Positions 53,672 to 63,099 of a DNA stretch of 64,000 nt are shown here, piece by piece. The stretch is from Rhodanobacter sp. (GTDB taxonomy: Bacteria > Pseudomonadota > Gammaproteobacteria > Xanthomonadales > Rhodanobacteraceae): positions 80,679 to 144,678 of the forward strand of contig JASBTI010000004.1 of assembly GCA_030148505.1 (NCBI GenBank), in the 5' to 3' direction. The stretch's first letter is position 1; every line of letters starts with the position of its first letter. The translations under genes and the position numbers were made by a program. The notes beneath the pieces are model-generated. The model saw nothing but the letters and a program-made list of their open reading frames with translations, had not been told where the DNA came from and did not search any database.

Positions 53672-54541
53672 TCAGGCCGCTCTGGCTGGGGTCATCGCCC
53701 TGGATGAGGCAGCCTGGGTACTCGCGGCCGGGCTGTGAGCTGTTCTTGCGGCGCCTTTCAGCTGTTCATAGTGGGCAATGAACAGGTCGGTCAACGCGGG
53801 ATCGAACTGGCTTCCTGCACCATTTCGCATGTAGTCCAGGACCTTGCTTTCCGGCCATTTCCGGCGATAGCCGCGGTCCGAACTCAGGGCATCCCAGACA
53901 TCGACGATGCTGACGATGCGGGCTGCCAGAGGGATCGCTTCGCCCGCCAGTCCGCGCGGATAGCCGAAACCGTCCCAGCGTTCGTGATGAGCATGCGCAA
54001 TATCGACCACCGTGGCAGGAAAGTCCGCCTGCTCAAGCAGGTCGCGGCCGGTTTGCGTATGCCGGCGAATCTGCGCCATCTGTCGGGTACTCAAGCGTGT
54101 CTGTGTGGTCGGGCCCGCCTCGGCGATGGCCAGGTTACCGACATCACGCAGCAGCGCGCCCACCTTGATCTCACGGAGCGCTTCGCCGCGCAAGCCAACG
54201 ACTTTGGCGAGCCCTTCGACCATCGGCACCACGCGATCGGAGGCGCTCCCGGCGTCTTTGCGCGCAAGCTTCATTGCTGCCAGCAGCACCCGCATCACCC
54301 TTTCGTTGTCATTACGCAGGTTATGGTTTGCAGCCACCAGGCTCTTCAGTCCATGCCCAAGTATCCAATAAAGCATCAGCCCGGTACCGATAACGAATAC
54401 AAAGCCCTTGATGGTCATCGCCAGGACCAGCAGGCTGCTTCCTTTCAACATCGATTCCAGCGCGCGGTCGGAAAGCGCGATCCAGGCAAACGCCAGGACC
54501 ACATAGATGAGCGATGCCCTTAGTTGTGGTGTGGTAGTCAT
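53672..54541 (-). CDS. Membrane protein with degenerate HD-GYP domain
   Basis: A 289-residue protein. Two hydrophobic helices (about 9-25 and 36-62) precede an HD-GYP-like domain (about 85-250). The second half is well kept: HTQTGRDLLE (His161), AHHERWDGFGYPRGLAGEAIPLAARIVSIVDVWDALSSDRGYR with the GYP motif. The first half is changed: the HD pair reads RDVGN (Arg132, Asp133) instead of HDIGK, and the preceding HSxRV His is Ala in SASDRVV. Loss of two metal-ligand His residues predicts absent or altered cyclic-di-GMP phosphodiesterase activity. A short low-complexity C-terminus follows. The GYP part could still bind GGDEF partners. Confidence 0.85.
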   Translation of the reverse strand: MTTTPQLRASLIYVVLAFAWIALSDRALESMLKGSSLLVLAMTIKGFVFVIGTGLMLYWILGHGLKSLVAANHNLRNDNERVMRVLLAAMKLARKDAGSASDRVVPMVEGLAKVVGLRGEALREIKVGALLRDVGNLAIAEAGPTTQTRLSTRQMAQIRRHTQTGRDLLEQADFPATVVDIAHAHHERWDGFGYPRGLAGEAIPLAARIVSIVDVWDALSSDRGYRRKWPESKVLDYMRNGAGSQFDPALTDLFIAHYEQLKGAARTAHSPAASTQAASSRAMTPARAA

Positions 54542-55029
54542 GGGGATGAACTCCAGCGGGTGAAGGGGTGCCTGGATAAACCGACGGTTTCGCAGCGAGA
54601 TTTTCCGATGGACTGACGCTTAGCGGCATGACATGTCGCCTGGTCGGTCACTGTTGACCCTTTTGGGCCGATATCTCGCTGAAAATCCACCTGAATCCGG
54701 CTTGTTCGCGTCCATTCGGAACGCGAACGGAGGTCGCCCGTGGTTTGTGGAAAACCGCTCCCGAGCGAGGGCTGGAGGCGGTTTATGGTACGGCCGTAGT
54801 ATGTGCATTCCATGCGGTTCCGCATTTGCGGCAAGCCTTGGCGACTCACCAGGGTAGGTGCAGAAATCGGGCCATCAAGTCGCCATAAAATGTGATCCAC
54901 ATCTCACTATGGGACGTTGCGAGATTGCCGGCTCGTGCGCTGCGGGAATGACATGACAGGTTTCCGCTCAGCCCAGAGCTGCACGGTGTCGATGTCGGAG
55001 AGGCTCCCGCACCGGTCTGTCGTGCGGCT
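54542..55029. other. Gene-free 488-base gap with two hairpins
   Basis: It lies between the HD-GYP gene start and the mfd stop, both on the minus strand. No open frame resembles protein. Two inverted repeats are visible: GTTCGCGT/ACGCGAAC (54704-54711 and 54721-54728) and AAACCGC/GCGGTTT (54752-54758 and 54778-54784); on the minus strand the latter ends in TTTT. It may contain the mfd terminator, the HD-GYP promoter or a small RNA. Confidence 0.45.
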
Positions 55030-58000
55030 TCAGCCCGGTCGACGCGCGCCAAGCATGACCAGCACTTCCTGGGCGCTGCGAATGCGTTCGGTGGCGCCGG
55101 GCAGGTCGAGGGTGATCCTGAGCTTGTCCTGGCCATCCAGCTTATACACGCGCGGTTGTTGTTGGATCAGCTTGATGATGGCCAGTGGATCGACCTCGGG
55201 CTTCTCGCGGAAGGTAATGCGGCCCCCGTTGGCGCCGAAATCCAGTTTGCGGATGCCCAGCGGGGTCGCCATCAACTTGAGGCTGGCCACGGCGAACAGC
55301 TGTTTGGTGCTGTCCGGAAGCAGTCCGAAGCGATCGATCATCTCCACTTGCAGGTCGCGCAGGGCATCCTCATGGCGGGCACTGGCGATGCGTTTGTACA
55401 AGGTCAGCCGGGCGTGCACATCGCCGAGGTAGTCGTCAGGAATCAATGCGGGCAGATGCAGCTCGACGTCGGTTTCGTGTTCGCTGCTGAGGTCGAAGTC
55501 CGGAACTTTTCCGGACTTCAGTGCACGCACCGCGCGATCGAGCAACTCGGTGTAGAGGCCGAAGCCGATCTCCTGGATCTGCCCGGACTGCTCATCGCCC
55601 AGCAGCTCGCCCGCGCCGCGGATCTCAAGGTCGTGGGTGGCCAGGGTGAAGCCGGCGCCGAGTTCTTCCAGTGAGGCGAGGGCTTCCAGGCGTTTTTGCG
55701 CATCGGCGGTGATCGACTTGCGGTCGGGCACTACCAGGTAGGCATAGGCGCGATGATGCGAGCGTCCGACGCGGCCGCGCAGCTGATGCAACTGGGCCAG
55801 GCCGAAACGATCGGCGCGGTCGATGATGATGGTGTTGGCGGTGGGAATGTCGATGCCGGTTTCGATGATGGTGGTGCAGACCAGCACATTGAAGCGCTGG
55901 CGATGAAAGTCCGCCATCACCTGTTCCAGCTCGCGCTCGGGCATCTGGCCGTGGGCGATCCGGATGCGCGCGTCCGGCACCAGTTCCTGCAGTTCGCGCA
56001 CGGTGCGCTCGATGCTTTCGACCTGGTTGTGCAGGAAGTACACCTGGCCACCACGCGACAGCTCGCGTTGCAGCGCCTCGCGGATGGTCGCCGGGTCCCA
56101 CGCGGAGATGAAGGTCTGCACCGCGGTGCGATGCGCCGGCGGTGTGGCGATCAGCGACAGGTCGCGCAAGCCGGCCATCGCCATGTTCAGGGTGCGCGGG
56201 ATCGGCGTGGCGGTCATGGTCAGCAGGTCGACTTCGGCCCGCAGTTTTTTCAATTGCTCCTTCTGACGCACGCCGAAGCGTTGTTCTTCGTCGACGATCA
56301 CCAGGCCGAGGTTGCTGAACTTGATATCCGGCATCAGCAACTTGTGGGTGCCCACGATCACGTCGATCTGGCCGTCGGCGAGGCGCTTCAGTGCGTCGTT
56401 GACCTCCTTGGCGGACTTGAAGCGCGACAGCACGTCGACGCGTACCGGCCAGTCGGCGAAGCGGTCGGCGAAGTTGCGGTAATGCTGTTGCGCCAGCAAG
56501 GTGGTCGGTACCAGCACAGCCACCTGTTTGCCGGCGGTGGCGGCGGCAAAGGCGGCACGCAAGGCGACTTCGGTCTTGCCGAAGCCGACATCGCCGCAGA
56601 TCACCCGGTCCATCGCTTGCGGTGCGGCCAGATCATTGAGCACGGCCTCGATCGCACTCTCCTGGTCGGGGGTTTCCTCGAATGGAAAGCTGCGGCCGAA
56701 CTCCTCTACCAGTTGACGGTCCACCGTCATCGATTCGCCACCGCGTGCCTGGCGCTGGGCGTAGATCGCCAGCAACTCGGCGGCGACGTCGCGGACTTTT
56801 TCCGCGGCTTTCCGGCGTGCGCGTTCCCATGCGTCGCCACCCAGCGAATGCAGCGGCGCCAGTTCGGGCGCGGTGCCCGAGTAGCGGCTGACCAGGCCCA
56901 GTTGTGCCACTGGCACATACAGTTTGTCGCCCTTGGCGTATTCGATGGTGAGGAATTCGCCATCCATGCCACCGACGTCCATCGAGATCAGGCCTTGATA
57001 CCGACCCACGCCATGATCGACGTGCACGATCGGCGCGCCGATCGTGAGCTCGGTGAGGTCGCGGATGATGGTCTCGGGGTCGCGCGCGCTACCCCGGCGG
57101 CGCTTGCGCTCCCGCTCGCTGCGCACGCGCTCGCCGTACAGTTCGCGCTCGGTGAGCACGATGATTGCCGGCTTATGCAGCGCGAAGCCTTGTTCCAGCG
57201 GCGCGATGGTGATGGCGAAGCGGCTTGCCTCCACAGTCGAGGCCGGCTGCACAAACGTGTTCCAGCCGTCTACGTTGTCCGGCCTGATACCGGTGCCGCC
57301 CAGTGTCTCGATCAGCGCTTCGCGACGGCCCGCCGAATCGGCGGCAATCAGCACGCGACCGGAATAGCTGTCCAGAAAGTCACGCAACGCGCTGCCCGCT
57401 GCTTCACCCTTGCGGTTGAGCGGCAGCTCTGGCGCGGGCTGAGTGCCGGCTTCCAGTGCGTGGGCGTGGTCTGGTGCGACTACTTCCACCCGCAAGCGTT
57501 TGTTGAGCTGTTCGCGCCATTGTTCGGGGCTCAAGTACAGCTCCACCGGCGGCAGCACCGGACGCTCTATATCGTGTGCGCGCTGGTCGTAGCGCTCGGC
57601 GGTCTGCGCCCAGAATTGGTCGGCAGCGTCGCTAGCGCCTTCGCCCAATACAAACAAGGCGTTGTCGGCGAGGTATTCGAACAGCGTGGTGGTCTGGGCA
57701 AAGAACAGCGGCAGGTAGTACTCGATGCCGCCGGGGGTTACGCCCTCTTTCATGTCCTGATACAAGGTGCAGCGGCGCACATCGATGGGGAAGCGCTCGC
57801 GCAAGTTGCCGCGAAAGGTCTTGGCTGCCTCATCGGTGAGCGGAAACTCGCGTGCCGGTAACAGTTCGACGCGGTCCACCTGTTGCTGCGAACGCTGGGT
57901 TTCCGGATCGAAGCTGCGGATCGACTCCACCTCGTCGTCGAACAACTCGATGCGGTAAGGCTCGGGGGTACCCATCGGGAAGATATCGAGCAGGGCACCG

Positions 58001-58500
58001 CGCACCGCAAAATCGCCCGGTTCCGCGACCTGCGGAACGTGGCGGTAGCCGGATGACTCCAGTCGCCGCTGCTCGTGGCCCAGGTTCAGCTTCTGGCCCC
58101 GCGTCATGACCAGTCCGGTGCCGGTGATGTGCGAGCGCGGCGCAATACGCTGCATCAGCGTGGCCACCGGCACCACCAGTACGCCGCGGGTCACGCTGGG
58201 CAGCCGGTACAGTGTGGCGATACGTTGCGAGACGATTTCGGGCAGCGGACTGAACACGTCGTAGGGCAGGGTCTCCCAGTCAGGGAAATGCAACACCGGC
58301 AGGGTGCCGGCGAAGATCTTCAGTTCAGCTTCCAGCGCCTGGGCGCGCTGAGTGTCGCGGGTTACCACCACCAGCAGTCCCGGATGCGAACGTGCGGCTT
58401 CGGCGATCAGCAGCGCGCGCGCGGAACCGTGTGGCGGGGTCCAGTAGCGGCGCTGTTTGGGGGTGGTGGGGAGGGCTGGATGCGGTATCAGACTGGGCAT
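55030..58500 (-). CDS. mfd: Transcription-repair coupling factor
   Basis: A 1156-residue DNA translocase that removes stalled RNA polymerase from lesions and recruits UvrA. The UvrB-like N-terminal region contains HFPDWETLPYDVFSPLPEIVSQRIATLYRL; the RNA-polymerase-interacting module follows (DLTELTIGAPIVHVDHGVGRYQGLISMDVGG). The translocase has Walker A GDVGFGKTEVA, DEEQRFGV, MTATPIPRTL, and the C-terminal TRG motif region (QLRGRVGRSHHRAYAYL). The C-terminal TRCF domain is complete. ATG 58500 fits the family; an in-frame ATG at 58671 adds unlikely sequence. It is one of the longest genes in the window. Confidence 0.97.
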   Translation of the reverse strand: MPSLIPHPALPTTPKQRRYWTPPHGSARALLIAEAARSHPGLLVVVTRDTQRAQALEAELKIFAGTLPVLHFPDWETLPYDVFSPLPEIVSQRIATLYRLPSVTRGVLVVPVATLMQRIAPRSHITGTGLVMTRGQKLNLGHEQRRLESSGYRHVPQVAEPGDFAVRGALLDIFPMGTPEPYRIELFDDEVESIRSFDPETQRSQQQVDRVELLPAREFPLTDEAAKTFRGNLRERFPIDVRRCTLYQDMKEGVTPGGIEYYLPLFFAQTTTLFEYLADNALFVLGEGASDAADQFWAQTAERYDQRAHDIERPVLPPVELYLSPEQWREQLNKRLRVEVVAPDHAHALEAGTQPAPELPLNRKGEAAGSALRDFLDSYSGRVLIAADSAGRREALIETLGGTGIRPDNVDGWNTFVQPASTVEASRFAITIAPLEQGFALHKPAIIVLTERELYGERVRSERERKRRRGSARDPETIIRDLTELTIGAPIVHVDHGVGRYQGLISMDVGGMDGEFLTIEYAKGDKLYVPVAQLGLVSRYSGTAPELAPLHSLGGDAWERARRKAAEKVRDVAAELLAIYAQRQARGGESMTVDRQLVEEFGRSFPFEETPDQESAIEAVLNDLAAPQAMDRVICGDVGFGKTEVALRAAFAAATAGKQVAVLVPTTLLAQQHYRNFADRFADWPVRVDVLSRFKSAKEVNDALKRLADGQIDVIVGTHKLLMPDIKFSNLGLVIVDEEQRFGVRQKEQLKKLRAEVDLLTMTATPIPRTLNMAMAGLRDLSLIATPPAHRTAVQTFISAWDPATIREALQRELSRGGQVYFLHNQVESIERTVRELQELVPDARIRIAHGQMPERELEQVMADFHRQRFNVLVCTTIIETGIDIPTANTIIIDRADRFGLAQLHQLRGRVGRSHHRAYAYLVVPDRKSITADAQKRLEALASLEELGAGFTLATHDLEIRGAGELLGDEQSGQIQEIGFGLYTELLDRAVRALKSGKVPDFDLSSEHETDVELHLPALIPDDYLGDVHARLTLYKRIASARHEDALRDLQVEMIDRFGLLPDSTKQLFAVASLKLMATPLGIRKLDFGANGGRITFREKPEVDPLAIIKLIQQQPRVYKLDGQDKLRITLDLPGATERIRSAQEVLVMLGARRPG

Positions 58501-58683
58501 GGGCAACGCGAACTCGGGGGCGCAGTGGTCAATCCGCGCGCGGAAAGCGGCCAAGTGTAACGCGATGCTTCGGCGAGTCGGGCGTTTGAGGCTTTCACCG
58601 TGCATGGCGCAGTCCGCGGGCCGTCGAACGTACCCGGGCCGAGTCTCACGGCCCACGGTGCCATGACTCATTTTTGCCGGTGG

Positions 58684-59298
58684 TCAGAGCTGCAGGGAAA
58701 TTTGTGCCGTACCCGGTTCGTCGACCGGCAGGCGGCGCTCGAAGCCGAGTTCCCTGCAAAGTTCGAGCATCGGCCGGTTTTCCTGCAGCACATAGCCCCA
58801 GATTTCCCTCAGGCCCCGACGCCGGCTGTCGTCGACCAGTCGCTGCATCAGCAGGGCGCCGAGGCCGCGACGCGCCCAGTCATGCTCCACCAGTACCGAG
58901 AACTCGCCGCTGTTGACGACCTCGTCGACATAGATGCGACCAACGCCACGTATTTCGCCGGGTGTGACGGTCCGGTCCTCCAGCACCAAGGCAGTCTCTA
59001 GTGCCGGATCGATGCGGCACAATCGCTGCGCCATCAGGTCGGGAAGCTCGGACATCGCGTGCAAAAAACGGCGACGGATGTCTTGTGGTGAGAGCCGGGT
59101 AAAGCAACGCTGGATCGCAGCCACATCGGCAGGCTCGATGTGGCGCAGCTGCAACGGTCGATGATCCCGGGTGGTCACCTGCTCGCCCGGAACCGGCGCG
59201 AGCAGCTGCGGCATAAAGCGGGCGGGGCCCCGCTGGGGAGGGCGTGTGCCGCGGGGCGGTGCAGAATGGCTGGAGGGGGAGGGCGGAAGCATGTCCAT
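58684..59298 (-). CDS. GNAT family N-acetyltransferase
   Basis: A 204-residue protein. After a Pro/Arg-rich head, LRHIEPADVAAIQRCFTRLSPQDIRRRFLHAMSELP resembles the acetyltransferase part of the PatZ/protein-lysine acetyltransferase group, and FSVLVEHDWARRGLGALLMQRLVDDSRRRGLREIWGYVLQENRPMLELCRELGF is the acetyl-CoA binding motif (R/Q-x-x-G-x-G/A: RRGLGA). It may acetylate proteins but lacks the CoA-ligase-like domain of Pat. Start at 59298 has no ribosome site; 59214 (MPQLLAPVPGEQ) is an alternative. Confidence 0.85.
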   Translation of the reverse strand: MDMLPPSPSSHSAPPRGTRPPQRGPARFMPQLLAPVPGEQVTTRDHRPLQLRHIEPADVAAIQRCFTRLSPQDIRRRFLHAMSELPDLMAQRLCRIDPALETALVLEDRTVTPGEIRGVGRIYVDEVVNSGEFSVLVEHDWARRGLGALLMQRLVDDSRRRGLREIWGYVLQENRPMLELCRELGFERRLPVDEPGTAQISLQL

Positions 59299-59582
59299 AC
59301 TTTAGCGTATCTTGTGCGACGCAGCATGAATGTATGCCCGTACCGCACACGCCGGGAATGTGGCTTTGTGTCGCAGTGCTACGGCTCGTTTCATGGCAGG
59401 CGCGGGTTGTCCCCCAAGGCTTGGCCCCCACCGTTGTGCGGGCGGGGCAGTATTCTCACGGCGCGGCGGCGTCCGCCGCGATGCGCGTCGCGTGGCTTGG
59501 GCCGAGTGCCGGGTCCGCGCAGGTGGTGGGTCATAGAGTCTGGTAGAGGGCGGACCGCTGGTGATATTGGAAAAATAACAAC

Positions 59583-59978
59583 ATGAAACAACATATTGGC
59601 GCCTTGTCGCTGCTGGTTCCCGACTACGACCAGGCGATTGCCTGGTATACGCGTGCCCTGGGTTTCGAGCTCATCGAAGATACCGACATGGGTGGCGGCA
59701 AACGCTGGGTATTGCTGGCGCCGCCCGGGTCACGCGAGGCCCGGCTGTTGCTGGCCAGGGCGAACGACGACGAACAGGCCTCACGCATTGGCAACCAGAC
59801 CGGTGGTCGGGTGTTCCTGCTGCTGCACACCGACGACTTCCGGCGCGACTGGCAGCGCATGCGCGATCAAGGGGTGCACTTCCGCGAAGCTCCGCGCCAG
59901 GAGGCCTACGGCACCGTCGCGGTGTTCGAGGATCTGTACGGCAATACGTGGGATTTGCTGCAATTGAAGGCGTCGTGA
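59583..59978 (+). CDS. VOC family (glyoxalase-like) protein
   Basis: A 131-residue vicinal-oxygen-chelate protein. LSLLVPDYDQAIAWYTRALGFELIEDTDMGGGKRWVLLAPPG is the first beta-alpha-beta-beta-beta module and VFLLLHTDDFRRDWQRMRDQGVHFREAPRQEAYGTVAVFEDLYGNTWDLLQL the second. A Glu near the end (FEDLYGN) fits the metal site. Such proteins act as glyoxalase I-like enzymes, dioxygenases or resistance proteins. It is convergent with the DJ-1 family gene (46 bases apart), beside a TetR-controlled aldehyde-detoxification cluster, so a role against reactive carbonyls is plausible. Confidence 0.9.
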   Translation: MKQHIGALSLLVPDYDQAIAWYTRALGFELIEDTDMGGGKRWVLLAPPGSREARLLLARANDDEQASRIGNQTGGRVFLLLHTDDFRRDWQRMRDQGVHFREAPRQEAYGTVAVFEDLYGNTWDLLQLKAS

Positions 59979-60024
59979 AATGCGCCCGGGACAATATGCG
60001 TGTCGTTGTCCCGGGCGCGGACCA

Positions 60025-60702
60025 TCAGCCGAGCTGCTTCAGAAGCTCACGCGCGGCGGGAGCGGAGGACGCGGGATTCTGCCCGGTGATCAGCAGGCCG
60101 TCGGTGACCACATGCGGCTGCCAGTCGGCATCCTTGGAATAGCTGCCGCCGTTGCTCTTCAGCATGTCCTCGACCAGGAACGGCACGATCTTGGTCAGGC
60201 CGACGGCCTCTTCTTCGGTGTTGGTGAAGCCGGTGACCGACTTGTCCTTGACCACGGCGCTGCCGTCGGCTGCCTTGGGGTGGCGCAGCACGGCGGGCGC
60301 GTGACACACCGCCGCCACCGGCTTGCCGGCCGTCAGCATGGTTTCGATCAGCGCGATCGAATGCTTGTCTTCGGCGAGGTCCCACAGCGGACCGTGACCA
60401 CCGGGATAGAACACGGCGTCGAAATCGGCCGCCGCGACATTCGCCAGTTTTTCAGTGTTGGCGAGCGCGGCCCGGGCGGCGTTGTCTTCCTTGAAGCGAC
60501 GGGTAGCATCGGTTTGCGCCGAAGGATCGTCACTCTTCGGGTCCAGCGGCGGTTGGCCACCGCGCGGGCTGGCCAGGGTGACTTCCGCGCCGGCATCCTT
60601 GAAGACGTAGTAGGGCGCGGCAAACTCCTCCAGCCAGAAACCGGTTTTCTCGCCAGTGTCGCCGAGCTTGTCGTGTGAGGTCAGCACCATAAGAATTTTC
60701 AT
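60025..60702 (-). CDS. DJ-1/PfpI superfamily (type 1 glutamine amidotransferase-like) protein
   Basis: A 225-residue protein with the DJ-1/HchA fold. The nucleophile elbow Cys lies in KPVAAVCHAPAVLRH, and the N-terminal TGEKTGFWLEEFAAPYYVFKDAGAEVTLASPRGG holds the conserved Glu. The length and FYPGGHGPLWDL match the large HchA/Hsp31-like group, which has glyoxalase III (methylglyoxal to lactate) or chaperone activity. It is the fourth gene of the minus-strand tetR cluster, 78 bases after the CurA-like oxidoreductase gene. The context suggests removal of methylglyoxal or glyoxal. Confidence 0.9.
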   Translation of the reverse strand: MKILMVLTSHDKLGDTGEKTGFWLEEFAAPYYVFKDAGAEVTLASPRGGQPPLDPKSDDPSAQTDATRRFKEDNAARAALANTEKLANVAAADFDAVFYPGGHGPLWDLAEDKHSIALIETMLTAGKPVAAVCHAPAVLRHPKAADGSAVVKDKSVTGFTNTEEEAVGLTKIVPFLVEDMLKSNGGSYSKDADWQPHVVTDGLLITGQNPASSAPAARELLKQLG

Positions 60703-60780
60703 GAGGACTCCTGGGGGTGATTGAGGGGTAGTGCATTGTCGGTGATGGCGTGTTGGGCTCGGGTGATCGGCCGCAGTCGA

Positions 60781-61812
60781 TCAGGCTGCGGCGACGCGCA
60801 CCACCAGCTTGCCGAAGTTCTTGCCTTGCAACAGGCCGATGAAGGCCTGCGGCGCGTTGTCGAGGCCTTCCACAAGGTCTTCGCGGAAACGGATCTTGCC
60901 TTCCTTCAGCCACTGGCTCATCTGCTCAAAAAACTCGCCGTAGCGATGGCCGTAGTCGTCGAAGATGATGAACCCCTGCATCTTGATGCGCCTAGTCAGC
61001 AGGGTACGGGTTAGCAGGCCGAGGCGATCCGGCCTGGGCGGCGGCGCGGTATCGTTGTAGTGGGCAATCAAGCCGCACACCGGCACCCGGGCGCCGACGT
61101 TGAGCAGGGGTAGTACGGCGTCGAATACCGCGCCACCGACATTCTCGAAATAGACGTCGATACCCTGGGCACAGGCCGCGCCGAGTTGTGCGGCGAAGTC
61201 GGCAGCGCGATGGTCGATGCAGGCATCGAAACCGAGCTGGTCGACCACATAACGGCACTTCTCCGCACCGCCGGCAATGCCGACCACGCGACAACCCTTG
61301 AGTTTGGCGATCTGTCCCACCACCGAGCCGACCGCGCCGCTGGCGGCGGCAACGACGACGGTTTCACCGGCTTTCGGCAGGCCGATGTCGAGCAAGCCCA
61401 TGTAGGCGGTGAAGCCGGGCATGCCGAGTACGCCCAGTGCCAGCGACGGTTGCTCCAGTGCGTCGAGCCGGGTCAGCCCGTTGCCGTCGGATACGGCATG
61501 GTCCTGCCAGCCGCTCATGCCAAGGACGAGCTCGCCCTCCTTGAAGCCCGGGTGCCGCGAGGCGATCACCTTCGACACCGTGCCGCCGACCATCACCTCG
61601 CCGACGGCCACCGGAGCGGCGTAGGACGGCGCGTCGCTCATCCGTCCGCGCATGTAGGGGTCAAGCGACAGGTATAGGGTGCGCAGCAGCAACTGGCCTT
61701 CGGCCAATGCCGGCAACGGGGTTTCGGTCAGGCGGAAGTTATCCGCGGTCGGCGCGCCGACCGGGCGGCTGGCGAGCACGATCTTGCGCTGGGTGATCTG
61801 GCTGGAAGACAT
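60781..61812 (-). CDS. CurA-like NADP-dependent oxidoreductase
   Basis: A 343-residue zinc-independent medium-chain reductase. LYLSLDPYMRGRMSDAPSYAAPVAVGEVMVGGTV is the family opening, ETVVVAAASGAVGSVVGQIAKLKGCRVVGIAGG the NADP-binding loop, and GIDVYFENVGGAVFDAVLPLLN a further hallmark of the leukotriene B4 12-hydroxydehydrogenase/curcumin reductase group. Such enzymes reduce the C=C bond of alpha,beta-unsaturated carbonyls such as hydroxynonenal. ATG 61812 is set by alignment; the frame extends 14 codons further. It lies between yqhD (48 bases upstream) and the DJ-1 gene. Confidence 0.92.
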   Translation of the reverse strand: MSSSQITQRKIVLASRPVGAPTADNFRLTETPLPALAEGQLLLRTLYLSLDPYMRGRMSDAPSYAAPVAVGEVMVGGTVSKVIASRHPGFKEGELVLGMSGWQDHAVSDGNGLTRLDALEQPSLALGVLGMPGFTAYMGLLDIGLPKAGETVVVAAASGAVGSVVGQIAKLKGCRVVGIAGGAEKCRYVVDQLGFDACIDHRAADFAAQLGAACAQGIDVYFENVGGAVFDAVLPLLNVGARVPVCGLIAHYNDTAPPPRPDRLGLLTRTLLTRRIKMQGFIIFDDYGHRYGEFFEQMSQWLKEGKIRFREDLVEGLDNAPQAFIGLLQGKNFGKLVVRVAAA

Positions 61813-61860
61813 GTTGGTGGCCTGCGGGGAGTTGGTGGGAGGGGGACGGCGCACGCCGGC

Positions 61861-63018
61861 TCAGAGCGCGGTTTCGAGGATGCGCCGGCTGGTTTCCAGG
61901 GTGACGTCGCGGTGTTCGCCCAGCGCGGTCATGCCGTGCGCTTCGAGCTGGGCGATGATCGGCTCGATCGCGTCGGCGGCGAGCTCGTAGTCCGGCAGGC
62001 GGGTAGGAATACCCATGTCCTGGAAAAACACGCGGGTGCGGCTGATCGCCTGGTCGATGCGTTCCTCGTCGCTGCCTTCGCGGATCTGCCACACCCGTTC
62101 GGCGTACTGCAGCAACTTTTCGCGCTTGCTCTCGCGGCGGACCTGCAGGCTGGCCGGCAGCACGATGGCGAGGGTGCGGGCGTGGTCGATGCCATGCAGG
62201 GCGGTGAGCTCGTGGCCGATCATGTGGGTGCTCCAGTCCTGCGGCACGCCGGCGCCGATCAGGCCGTTCAGGGCCAGCGTGGCGATCCACATCAGGTTGG
62301 CGCGGGTGTCGTAGTCCTGCGGGTTGGCCAGGGCCTTGGGGCCGGTTTCGATCAGGCTTTGCAGCAGGCCCTCGGCGAAACGGTCCTGCACCTGCGCCTG
62401 GCTTGGGTAGGTGAGGTATTGCTCGATGATGTGTACAAAGGCGTCGACCACGCCGTTGGCGATCTGCCGCGGCGGCAAGGTAAAGGTCTTGGTCGGGTCG
62501 AGGATCGAGAATTGCGGGTAGGTATGCGGGCTCTGGAAGGCCAGCTTGGCGCGGATCGCCGGGCGCGTGACCACGCCACCACTGTTCATTTCCGAACCGG
62601 TGGCGGGCAGGGTGAGCACGCTGCCGAACGGCATCGCCGCGGTGATGTTGCGGCCGTGCTGCTCCAGAATGCTCCAGGTGTCGCCCTCAAACAGCACTGC
62701 CGCGGCGACGAATTTGGTGCCGTCGATCACCGAGCCGCCGCCGACGGCCAGCAGGAAGTCCAGCTTTTCCTCGCGTACTTGTTCGACCGCGCGGGTCAGC
62801 GTTTCGTAGCTCGGGTTCGGTTCGATGCCGCCGAATTCCTGGGTGACCCGGTTGCCGAGGGCGGTCCTGACCTCGGCTAGGGTGCCGTTGGTTTTCGCGC
62901 TGGCACCACCGAACAGGATCAGCACCCGCGCCGACGCCGGCACCAGCGTGTCCAGCTTGGCGAGGGTGTCGGTACCGAAGACGATACGGGTAGGATTGTA
63001 GAACTCGAAATTGTTCAT
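61861..63018 (-). CDS. yqhD: Iron-containing alcohol dehydrogenase, YqhD-type aldehyde reductase
   Basis: A 385-residue NADPH-dependent aldehyde reductase. NNFEFYNPTRIVFGTDTLAKL is the YqhD start. FLLAVGGGSVIDGTKFVAAA binds cofactor, LTLPATGSEMNSGGVV the nicotinamide site, and the metal ligands lie in GVVDAFVHIIEQYL (Asp, His), MIGHELTALHGIDHARTLAIVLP (two His). It reduces short aldehydes formed under oxidative stress, including methylglyoxal and acrolein. It is the first gene after tetR, with an operator-like palindrome at 63033-63047, 15 bases before its start. Confidence 0.94.
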   Translation of the reverse strand: MNNFEFYNPTRIVFGTDTLAKLDTLVPASARVLILFGGASAKTNGTLAEVRTALGNRVTQEFGGIEPNPSYETLTRAVEQVREEKLDFLLAVGGGSVIDGTKFVAAAVLFEGDTWSILEQHGRNITAAMPFGSVLTLPATGSEMNSGGVVTRPAIRAKLAFQSPHTYPQFSILDPTKTFTLPPRQIANGVVDAFVHIIEQYLTYPSQAQVQDRFAEGLLQSLIETGPKALANPQDYDTRANLMWIATLALNGLIGAGVPQDWSTHMIGHELTALHGIDHARTLAIVLPASLQVRRESKREKLLQYAERVWQIREGSDEERIDQAISRTRVFFQDMGIPTRLPDYELAADAIEPIIAQLEAHGMTALGEHRDVTLETSRRILETAL

Positions 63019-63032
63019 GAAAGTCCTTTGAT

Positions 63033-63047
63033 TAGACTGGTCGTCTA
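63033..63047 (-). promoter_or_regulatory. TetR operator in front of yqhD
   Basis: In the gene direction it reads TAGACGACCAGTCTA, two perfect 5-base half-sites TAGAC/GTCTA separated by five bases. It lies 15 bases before the yqhD start and matches the site upstream of tetR at 13 of 15 positions. It resembles the known NemR-type box. It suggests repression of yqhD and downstream genes by the adjacent TetR protein. Confidence 0.8.
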
Positions 63048-63099
63048 GTTGCTGGGCACAGGCGGCGACGGGGTGCCACGGGTGCCCGGGGAGGTGGGA

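Noticed and set aside
55696..57861. 721-codon open frame antisense to mfd
   Set aside because: mfd motifs on the other strand are unequivocal; the antisense translation is Gln/Arg/His-rich without motifs. Long antisense frames are expected at this GC content.
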